Assembly: GCA_964498765.1 (NCBI GenBank) | Contig: CAZCIU010000004.1 | Span: 18,727 to 82,726, forward strand | Source: UPXZ01 sp964498765 | GTDB taxonomy: Bacteria; Bacteroidota; Bacteroidia; Bacteroidales; Paludibacteraceae | Direction: 5' to 3' | DNA length: 64,000 nucleotides | Shown: positions 57,785 through 64,000 of the stretch, piece after piece | Numbering within the stretch: the first letter of the stretch is position 1 | How the letters are laid out: every line of letters begins with the position of its first letter | Position numbers and translations under genes: made by a program | The notes under the pieces: model-generated | What the model saw: the letters and a program-made list of their open reading frames with translations, nothing else | Database searches by the model: none | Told to the model about the DNA's origin: nothing

Positions 57785-59944
57785 ATGAAAACGTATCAAA
57801 CAAACGAAATCAAGAACATTGCATTGCTGGGTAGCTCCGGCGCCGGGAAAACCACTCTTGCAGAAGCCATGCTTTTCGAGAGTGGAGTTATAAAACGTAG
57901 AGGATCAGTAGATAATCAAAATACTGTATCTGACTATTTCCCAGTTGAAAAAGAGTATGGATATTCCGTTTTTTCCAGCGTATTATCCTATGAGTGGAAA
58001 AACAAAATGATGAATTTCATCGACTGTCCGGGATCTGATGACTTCGTAGGCGGTGTAATTTCTGCCTTGAATGTTACAGACATGGCAATGATGTTGATTG
58101 ATGCAACTAGTGGAGTTGAAGTGGGAACTATGAATCAGTTCCGTTACACAGAAAAGCTGAATAAGCCTTTATTGTTTTTGATCAATCAGCTTGATCACGA
58201 AAAAGCTGATTACGACAACACACTTTCCGGACTGAAAGAAATGTACGGAAACAAAGTGATGGTAGTGCAGTATCCGGTGTCTTCAGGACTTTCTTTTGAT
58301 GCTGTAGTGGATGTATTGAAACAAAAAATGTACAAATGGGCTCCCGGAGCAACTGCACCGGAAGTACTCGATATACCAGAAAGCGAAAAAGATAAAGCAG
58401 GAGAATATTTCCAACTATTGTTGGAAGCAGCTGCTGAAAATGACGAAGGCTTGATGGAAAAATTCTTTGACCAAGGCACACTTTCTGAGGAAGAAATGCG
58501 CGAAGGAATTCACAAAGGAATGCTTTCTCGTTCTATGTTCCCGGTATTTGTGGCATCTGGAGAGAAAAACATGTGCGTACACCGCGTAATGAACTTCTTG
58601 AGCATGGTTGCGCCATCTTCGGATGATATGCCTGCTCCGTTAAATGCTGATGGTGAAGAGGTAAAACCAGATTCTAATGGTCCAACCAGCTTATTCTTCT
58701 TTAAAACTACTGTTGAACCGCATATCGGCGAGGTTTCATATTTCAAAGTTATGTCCGGGAAAGTATCTGAAGGCGATGACCTAGTAAATGCAAATCGTGG
58801 CTCGAAAGAACGCTTGTCACAACTTCAAACCGTTGCAGGTCAAATCCGTAACAAAGCTGAAGTTTTGATGGCCGGAAGCATTGCAGCAGCAGTAAAACTG
58901 AAAGACGTCCGCACTGGAAATACTTTGAATGCAAAAGACAGCAACAATAGATTTGACTTTATTAAATATCCTGATCCACGTTATCGTCGTGCAATTCGTC
59001 CGCTTTCTGAGTCTAATACTGAGAAAATGAGTGAGGCGCTTAACCGAATGAAAGAGGAAGATCCAACTTGGGTAGTGGAAGTTTCTAAAGAATTGAAACA
59101 AACCATTATTTCCGGTCAAGGAGAATTCCACTTGAAAACGTTGAAATGGAGAATTGAAAATAACGATAAAATTGAAATCGAATTTATCGAACCAAAAATC
59201 CCTTACCGTGAAACAATCACAAAAGCAGCTCGTGCCGACTATCGTCACAAAAAACAATCGGGTGGAGCAGGTCAATTTGGTGAAGTTCACATGATTGTAG
59301 AGCCTTACACAGAAGGAATGCCTACGCCGGACGTGTTCCGTTTTGGTGGTCAGGAATACAAAATCAGTGTTCGCGACACGCAAGAGATTCCATTGGATTG
59401 GGGTGGTAAATTGGTGTTTATCAATAGTATCGTGGGAGGTTCTATCGACGCTCGTTTCTTACCTGCAATTATGAAAGGTTTGATGCAGCGCATGGAACAA
59501 GGTCCACTTACCGGATCATACGCTCGTGACGTTCGCGTAATTGTTTACGACGGTAAAATGCACCCGGTTGACTCCAATGAAATTTCCTTTATGCTTGCCG
59601 GACGTAACGCGTTCAGCGCCGCATTTAAAGAAGCAGGGCCGAAAATTTTGGAACCAATCTACGACGTAGTTGTTTCAATTCCAGCGGAATACATGGGAGA
59701 CATCATGAGTGACCTTCAAAGCCGCCGTGGAATGATTATGGGTATGGAAAGTGAAAAAGGATTTGAGAAACTAAAAGCTCGCGTTCCTTTGAAAGAAATG
59801 TCCACTTATTCTACTACATTAAGTTCTATCACCGGAGGTCGTGGTTCGTTCAATATGAAATTTGCAAGTTACGAACTTGTTCCAACAGACGTTCAGGACA
59901 AACTTCTGAAAGAATACGAAGCTCAGAAAAAAGAAGAAGATTAA
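57785..59944 (+). CDS. Elongation factor G paralog (EF-G2-like) with Ser in place of the catalytic His
   Basis: Five-domain translational GTPase-like protein, 719 residues. The nucleotide site is atypical: P-loop GSSGAGKTTL, switch I KEYGYSVF where canonical EF-G has RGITI, G3 DCPGSDDF with Ser84 where canonical EF-G has the catalytic His, and G4 NQLD instead of NKxD. Domain IV (KKQSGGAGQFGEVHM) and domain V are intact. Established knowledge: Bacteroides carry an EF-G2 paralog without GTPase activity that supports translation in starvation and gut colonisation; this protein may be its counterpart. Its own upstream palindrome suggests separate regulation. The true fusA is not in this window. 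Confidence 0.9.
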   Translation: MKTYQTNEIKNIALLGSSGAGKTTLAEAMLFESGVIKRRGSVDNQNTVSDYFPVEKEYGYSVFSSVLSYEWKNKMMNFIDCPGSDDFVGGVISALNVTDMAMMLIDATSGVEVGTMNQFRYTEKLNKPLLFLINQLDHEKADYDNTLSGLKEMYGNKVMVVQYPVSSGLSFDAVVDVLKQKMYKWAPGATAPEVLDIPESEKDKAGEYFQLLLEAAAENDEGLMEKFFDQGTLSEEEMREGIHKGMLSRSMFPVFVASGEKNMCVHRVMNFLSMVAPSSDDMPAPLNADGEEVKPDSNGPTSLFFFKTTVEPHIGEVSYFKVMSGKVSEGDDLVNANRGSKERLSQLQTVAGQIRNKAEVLMAGSIAAAVKLKDVRTGNTLNAKDSNNRFDFIKYPDPRYRRAIRPLSESNTEKMSEALNRMKEEDPTWVVEVSKELKQTIISGQGEFHLKTLKWRIENNDKIEIEFIEPKIPYRETITKAARADYRHKKQSGGAGQFGEVHMIVEPYTEGMPTPDVFRFGGQEYKISVRDTQEIPLDWGGKLVFINSIVGGSIDARFLPAIMKGLMQRMEQGPLTGSYARDVRVIVYDGKMHPVDSNEISFMLAGRNAFSAAFKEAGPKILEPIYDVVVSIPAEYMGDIMSDLQSRRGMIMGMESEKGFEKLKARVPLKEMSTYSTTLSSITGGRGSFNMKFASYELVPTDVQDKLLKEYEAQKKEED

Positions 59945-59965
59945 TCTTTCTGAAAAACTTGTTAC

Positions 59966-60004
59966 AAAACGGCTGTTTGATTTATCCAGACAGCCGTTTT
60001 TTTA
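59966..60004 (+). terminator. Terminator of the EF-G paralog gene
   Basis: Eleven-bp perfect stem AAAACGGCTGT/ACAGCCGTTTT followed by a T run. Confidence 0.88.
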
Positions 60005-60020
60005 TTTTCATAAGTTTTCT

Positions 60021-60028
60021 TATCTTTG
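60021..60028 (+). promoter_or_regulatory. Candidate -7 box of the cupin lipoprotein gene
   Basis: TATCTTTG, about 90 bases before the ATG and just behind the EF-G paralog terminator. Confidence 0.4.
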
Positions 60029-60119
60029 AAAATAATGGAAAATAATGGCATTTCAGTGCTAAATTCTTGAAAGAAATTCACAGAAATTTAATAATTCACA
60101 AAACATAAAAATTGAAAGT

Positions 60120-60644
60120 ATGAAAAAATTATTTTTAGTATTAATCGCAAGTTCAGTGCTACTAACGGCATGTGATAAGCAAGTGGCAAATTCTGAGGCG
60201 GAAACTACGGTATCAGAAACCGAAAAAATGGAGTTAAAAGATTATGGTGCCGAGCCGACAGTTTTTGATATAGAAGATGTTACGCTTCGCAATGAAAACT
60301 TCAGAACTACATTCTGGACCGGCACGCATCTTCAAATGACTTTGATGACTTTGATACCTGGAGAAGAAATCGGACTGGAACTTCACACGAAGACAGATCA
60401 GTTTATCCGAGTAGAAGAGGGTGTTGGAACCGTGTATATGGGCGATGCGGAAGATAAACTTGATTTTGTGCGCGAAGTAAAAGAAGATTTTGCATTTTTT
60501 ATTCCTGCAGGAAAATGGCACAATTTGAAAAATACAGGTAATTCTAACTTGAAATTGTATTCAATTTACGGCCCTGCAGAACATGCTCACGGCACTGTTC
60601 ACAAAACACAAGCTGAAGGAATGGAACACGATCATGATCATTAG
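60120..60644 (+). CDS. Cupin-domain lipoprotein
   Basis: Lipoprotein signal SVLLTAC (Cys18), then one cupin domain (about 55-155) with metal-ligand motifs GEEIGLELHTKTDQFIRVEE and PAGKWHNLKNTG. The end is His-rich (EHAHGTVHKTQ, EGMEHDHDH), possibly a metal-binding tail. Cupin lipoproteins of this kind have no fixed function; the partner substrate is unknown. Stands alone between two terminators. Confidence 0.85.
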   Translation: MKKLFLVLIASSVLLTACDKQVANSEAETTVSETEKMELKDYGAEPTVFDIEDVTLRNENFRTTFWTGTHLQMTLMTLIPGEEIGLELHTKTDQFIRVEEGVGTVYMGDAEDKLDFVREVKEDFAFFIPAGKWHNLKNTGNSNLKLYSIYGPAEHAHGTVHKTQAEGMEHDHDH

Positions 60645-60660
60645 TGATTTTGGAAAATGT

Positions 60661-60695
60661 AAAAAAACTTGGAAACTTAGTTTCCAAGTTTTTTT
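60661..60695. terminator. Bidirectional terminator after the cupin gene
   Basis: Sixteen-bp perfect stem AAAAAAACTTGGAAAC/GTTTCCAAGTTTTTTT with a 3-nt loop, between convergent genes. Confidence 0.9.
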
Positions 60696-60700
60696 GTGCT

Positions 60701-61213
60701 TTATTCTAATTCCCTTTTTTCAAAATATACTTTAGTTTCTTTTTTCTTTTTATCTACTTTGATTTTCAGTAGAAAATCCTTAGTGCGAAATGTTTCAGCA
60801 TCATCCACATCTTGTTTCATGAAATAATTCAAATTGAAATCTACCAAATGCATACTATCAGCTTCTTCATGAATTTTGTAGGTGTTCTGACTGCAATATG
60901 CGTAATTTTCATTGTAAATAGTGATATTAATCGTGTCTTTTGTGGTTTTAATGTAAATAGAATCGGTGTAGCGAAGTGAATCAGCCGGAATAACGTCCAG
61001 TGTTTTAGCGATGTTTATATAATGCGATTTTGTCGGAAAATTATCAAGTAAACGAAAATCAGACTTCAAAAAATAATTGAATTTAGCCTGATTGATATTG
61101 ACATAATGCGTCCCAAATTTGGAGTTCTCGGTTTTATCTTGCGTAGAAGTGAAGATAAAAATGCTGCCTAATGCTAATAAGGCAAAAATTAAGTAGTTGT
61201 TGAGTTTTTTCAT
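60701..61213 (-). CDS. Membrane-anchored hypothetical protein downstream of rmuC
   Basis: 170 residues with an N-terminal hydrophobic segment (LNNYLIFALLALGSIFIFTS) that could be a signal or anchor. The rest is a beta-rich domain (for example VNINQAKFNYFLKSDFRLLD, IKVDKKKKETKVYFEKR). I recognise no family. The ATG giving MKKLNNYL is used; a longer open frame overlapping rmuC exists. It starts one base after the rmuC stop codon, implying coupled translation. Confidence 0.7.
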   Translation of the reverse strand: MKKLNNYLIFALLALGSIFIFTSTQDKTENSKFGTHYVNINQAKFNYFLKSDFRLLDNFPTKSHYINIAKTLDVIPADSLRYTDSIYIKTTKDTINITIYNENYAYCSQNTYKIHEEADSMHLVDFNLNYFMKQDVDDAETFRTKDFLLKIKVDKKKKETKVYFEKRELE

Positions 61214-61214
61214 T

Positions 61215-62627
61215 TTATGCTTGATTATTTTCTTCGTTAAAAAACAGATCTTCAATTTCATCCACAATATCGTCGCTATTTTCGTTTATTTCATTCAGAA
61301 TTTTCTGCTGTGTACTTTCGCTTGGTAGCTCCTGCACTTTTTTGAGTTGACGCTCAATTGCGCGACTGCGAACTCCGGCCTGGTCAATCGTATTAGTAGC
61401 TTCCTGTAGTTTCTTTTTAGTCTTGTCCAGCACATTACCAAACTTAGTAAATTCAGTTTTTATTACGCCCAATAAATCCCAGACTTCACTGCTTCTTTTC
61501 TGTATAGCCAGAGTTCTGAAACCCATTTGCAAACTGCTCAATAGTGCACTTAGTGTAGTTGGACCTGTAATGGTAACTTTGTAATCTCTTTGGATAGCTT
61601 CAAATAATCCGGGAGTACGTAGCACTTCGGCGTACAAACTCTCAAAAGGTAAAAACATAATTCCGTATTCTGTCGTATTGGGCGGATCGATGTATTTTTC
61701 CTTGATGTCTTTCGCATTTTTGACTATGGAATTTTTGAAAGATTTTTTTAATTCTTCAATTTTTACAGCGTCGCCATCGTCGTATGCATCAACCAATGCT
61801 TCGTAGTCTTCTTTCGGAAATTTCGAATCAATCGGCAACCAAAGCGTTTTCTCCAGATTATTGTTGTTTGGCATTTTTATGGCAAATTCCACAATCGCGC
61901 CGCTGTTAGACTTGGTTTTTACATTTTTCTCGTACTGCTCGTTGGTCAGCAAGTCTTCCAGGAGATTAGCAAGTTGATATTCACCAAGAATGCCACGCGA
62001 TTTCACGTTTGACATCACTTTTTTTATATCGCCAACGCTGCTTGCCAGATTTTGCATTTCGCCCAAACCTTTGTGAACCTGCTCCAAACGCTCACTAATC
62101 ATGGTAAATGAGTCGTTAAAGCGCTTTTCGAGCGTGCTTTGGAGTTTTTCATCCACGGTATTTCGCATTTCTTCCAGCTTTTTGCTGTTTTCTTCCTGAA
62201 TGGACTGCAATTTTTGTTCTACCGTTTCACGAATATTTTCAAGTTTGCTCTCCGTATCTTTTTTTATTTGTGCTTGCTGCTGCGCTAAATCGCTGAATTT
62301 CTGACGCTGCAACTCGTTAAAATCTTTGATGTTGCCGGAAAAACTTTCTTCAAAGGATTTTAGATTATCGGCCAGTTCAGTTCTACTTTCTTTGGAAGAT
62401 GATGTGAGTTGTTCTGAAAATGACCTGAGCGAAGAAGTCAATTCTTGCCTGTTTCCAGAAAATTCTGAGCGAATCAAAGGGTCAATTTTAGAAATATCAA
62501 CATTGGTTTTGATGATTTCTGTTTTGATGTCTTCCGTTTTGAGTTGAGGTTTTTTGAGAATGGAAATAAGAATATTTACCACTAAAAGCAGCAGAAGGAT
62601 AATTAAAAGTATTTCGGTTAAGGTCAT
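61215..62627 (-). CDS. rmuC: RmuC-family DNA recombination protein
   Basis: One N-terminal membrane helix (about 4-22), a long coiled coil (about 60-190), and the RmuC nuclease-like domain (about 200-400: SRGILGEYQLANLLEDLL, WLPIDSKFPKEDYEALVDA, YGIMFLPFESLYAEVLR, ITGPTTLSALLSSLQMGF). Thought to limit DNA inversions; a member of the PD-(D/E)XK-like group. The start is the ATG giving MTLTEILLI; the frame extends 12 codons upstream. A minus-strand TATATTTG lies at 62661-62668. Confidence 0.93.
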   Translation of the reverse strand: MTLTEILLIILLLLLVVNILISILKKPQLKTEDIKTEIIKTNVDISKIDPLIRSEFSGNRQELTSSLRSFSEQLTSSSKESRTELADNLKSFEESFSGNIKDFNELQRQKFSDLAQQQAQIKKDTESKLENIRETVEQKLQSIQEENSKKLEEMRNTVDEKLQSTLEKRFNDSFTMISERLEQVHKGLGEMQNLASSVGDIKKVMSNVKSRGILGEYQLANLLEDLLTNEQYEKNVKTKSNSGAIVEFAIKMPNNNNLEKTLWLPIDSKFPKEDYEALVDAYDDGDAVKIEELKKSFKNSIVKNAKDIKEKYIDPPNTTEYGIMFLPFESLYAEVLRTPGLFEAIQRDYKVTITGPTTLSALLSSLQMGFRTLAIQKRSSEVWDLLGVIKTEFTKFGNVLDKTKKKLQEATNTIDQAGVRSRAIERQLKKVQELPSESTQQKILNEINENSDDIVDEIEDLFFNEENNQA

Positions 62628-62778
62628 GTTATTCGTAGTATAATAATTGAAATTTCTCCACAAATATACAAAACAATCAATTAAAAATTTCAGATTTCTG
62701 TTAATTAGTTTTCAACCATTTAAATTGTCGATTTTGTCATCTCTACTTTGCAAAATGCAAATAAAATATTGATTTATT

Positions 62779-62808
62779 TTTGAGTTTTGCACATTTTTAG
62801 TAATTTTG
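62779..62808 (+). promoter_or_regulatory. Promoter of fabI
   Basis: TTTG (62779-62782), an 18-base spacer, TAATTTTG (62801-62808). Leader of about 72 bases. Confidence 0.6.
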
Positions 62809-62886
62809 TGCCGAAAATTTAGTCGTAAATGAACTATTTCTATGAGGGAATGTTTATTTACACAAACAACTTTAAAACAAAAAATT

Positions 62887-63771
62887 ATGAGTCATAACTT
62901 ATTAAAAGGTAAAAGAGGGATTGTATTTGGAGCATTGAACGATATGTCAATTGCCTGGAAAGTAGCAGAGCGCGCAGTAGAAGAGGGCGCAACTATCACA
63001 CTTTCCAATACTCCGCTTGCAGTTCGCATGGGAACTACAAACGAATTAGCTGAAAAATTGAACGCTAAACTTATCCCGGCCGATGCGACCTCAGTTGAAG
63101 ACCTTGAAAATGTTTTCAAAGAATCGATGGAAGTTTTGGGCGGTCAGATTGATTTCGTGCTTCACTCCATCGGAATGTCACCAAACGTTCGCAAGAAACG
63201 TACTTATGACGACCTTGACTACGATATGCTTTCCACTACTTTGGATATTTCTGCAGTTTCATTTCACAAAATGCTTCAAGTTGCTAAAAAATTGAATGCG
63301 ATTTCAGATGGTGGTTCAATCATCGCGCTTACGTATATGGCTGCACAGCGAACAATGTTTGGATATAATGATATGGCAGATGCAAAATCTTTGCTAGAAT
63401 CCATTGCTCGTAGTTTTGGGTATATCTATGGTCGCGAGCATAATGTACGCGTAAATACCATTTCACAATCGCCTACAATGACTACCGCGGGAAGTGGAGT
63501 GAAAGGCTTTGATAGTTTGGTGGATTTCTCAGAGAGAATGGCACCGCTTGGTAATGCCACTGCCGATGATTGTGCCGATTACTGTATGGTGATGTTCAGC
63601 GATTTGACTAAAAAAGTGACAATGCAAAATCTTTACCACGATGGAGGATTCTCCAGTATGGGTATGAGTTATCGTGCTATGGAGCAGTATCTGAAAAGTT
63701 TTGATTGTCCGGAGGCAGACGAACGATTCAAAGAATTCAAAGACGAAAAAGGAAATATTATCTACGGATAG
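62887..63771 (+). CDS. fabI: Enoyl-[acyl-carrier-protein] reductase (NADH)
   Basis: Last reduction of each fatty acid elongation cycle. A Rossmann start KGKRGIVFGALNDMSIAWKV, VLHSIGMSPN, and the active-site Tyr-x6-Lys in GYNDMADAKSLLES are all present. The start is the ATG giving MSHNLLKGKRG, as in other Bacteroidales FabI; an in-frame ATG at 62842 would add 15 unconserved residues. Length 294, longer than E. coli FabI (262) by C-terminal residues such as MSYRAMEQYLKSFDCPEADE. A terminator follows. Confidence 0.96.
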   Translation: MSHNLLKGKRGIVFGALNDMSIAWKVAERAVEEGATITLSNTPLAVRMGTTNELAEKLNAKLIPADATSVEDLENVFKESMEVLGGQIDFVLHSIGMSPNVRKKRTYDDLDYDMLSTTLDISAVSFHKMLQVAKKLNAISDGGSIIALTYMAAQRTMFGYNDMADAKSLLESIARSFGYIYGREHNVRVNTISQSPTMTTAGSGVKGFDSLVDFSERMAPLGNATADDCADYCMVMFSDLTKKVTMQNLYHDGGFSSMGMSYRAMEQYLKSFDCPEADERFKEFKDEKGNIIYG

Positions 63772-63836
63772 AATTCAATGTGGCAATATGCTTGTCGCAG
63801 GTAAGTATGCCAAAGTGCTAATTTGACAATAAAATA

Positions 63837-63871
63837 AAACGCCGCTTTCTGGATGAAAAACGGCGTTTTTT
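63837..63871 (+). terminator. Terminator of fabI
   Basis: Stem AAAACGCCG/CGGCGTTTT with T run. Confidence 0.85.
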
Positions 63872-63915
63872 AGTTTTAAAGAATGAAAATCAAACGGCTT
63901 TGTTAAATTTAAAAT

Positions 63916-63948
63916 AACCCAGCCACAGTTTCAAACTGTGGCTGGGTT
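63916..63948 (-). terminator. Terminator of a minus-strand gene entering at the right edge
   Basis: Sixteen-bp perfect stem AACCCAGCCACAGTTT/AAACTGTGGCTGGGTT with one base between; the minus strand beyond it is U-rich (TTATTTTAAATTT). It lies 13 bases beyond a minus-strand stop codon. Confidence 0.7.
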
Positions 63949-63961
63949 TGTTTGGTATAGA

Positions 63962-64000
63962 TTATGTGTTGCAATATTTGGCTAGTAACTCTTCTTCTAT
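63962..64000 (-). CDS. C-terminal end of an unidentified protein (partial)
   Basis: Minus-strand frame from the edge reads IEEELLAKYCNT then TAA (63962-63964), followed by the terminator above. Twelve residues are too few to name the protein, but the stop plus terminator arrangement supports a real gene. Confidence 0.4.
   Translation of the reverse strand: MEEELLAKYCNT

Noticed and set aside
1..64000. CRISPR arrays, insertion sequences, prophage, restriction or toxin-antitoxin systems, rRNA or tRNA genes
   Set aside because: No spaced direct repeats, transposase or phage-like proteins, or cloverleaf sequences were seen in either strand.

Overview
The window is about 64 kb of low-GC, gene-dense chromosome from a Bacteroidota bacterium, most likely of the order Bacteroidales. 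Supporting signs are type IX secretion (T9SS) sorting domains, Bacteroidales-like FabI, thymidine kinase and RsmI proteins, a DUF4492 protein ahead of cydAB, and promoters of the TTTG-N19-TAnnTTTG type. Shine-Dalgarno sequences are mostly absent. I see no rRNA, tRNA, CRISPR array, insertion sequence or prophage. Most of the window is core metabolism and quality control, with a few accessory loci.

Left part (1-14.4 kb): a lipoprotein gene broken by an in-frame stop at the edge; class I fumarase with a periplasmic thioredoxin-fold protein; trigger factor; a TPR histidine kinase and its NarL-type regulator; a membrane-bound TPR/AraC-type regulator; clpP-clpX; recQ. Respiratory part (14.4-23.8 kb): a DsrE-like lipoprotein; haem O synthase cyoE divergent from cyoABCD (quinol bo3-type oxidase whose subunit II has a His-rich tail); then DUF4492-cydA-cydB (bd oxidase). 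The organism can therefore respire or detoxify oxygen with two terminal oxidases. Next (23.8-29.8 kb) come a YjjG-type nucleotidase, a coiled-coil lipoprotein, rsmI, an acidic conserved protein, tdk and recJ.

Glycan part (30-36.3 kb): a GH123-like enzyme and a GH20 beta-N-acetylhexosaminidase, both built with the same roughly 130-residue accessory module and both encoding a T9SS sorting domain. In the GH123 gene a TAA stop cuts the sorting domain off. Arsenic part (36.5-39.2 kb): arsR-arsM-arsC-acr3 with two copies of one operator, the first wrapped exactly around the promoter -7 box. Envelope part (39.3-49 kb, minus strand): guaB followed by three parvulin/SurA-type proteins, an OstA-like LPS-transport protein and a membrane AraC regulator.

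Right part (49-64 kb): a luciferase-like flavin oxidoreductase, DUF4870, TatD, an S41 protease, PnuC plus a nicotinamide riboside kinase-like ATPase (NAD salvage) with a PAP2 phosphatase antisense between them, a serine acetyltransferase with a novel Lys-rich/Cys4 tail, a THUMP RNA methyltransferase, an EF-G paralog in which the catalytic His is Ser, a cupin lipoprotein, rmuC and fabI. The most rewarding items are the two nonsense-interrupted surface-protein genes, the ars operator/promoter architecture, the shared accessory module, the CysE tail, the EF-G paralog and the oxidase cluster. I found no clearly new multi-gene system.
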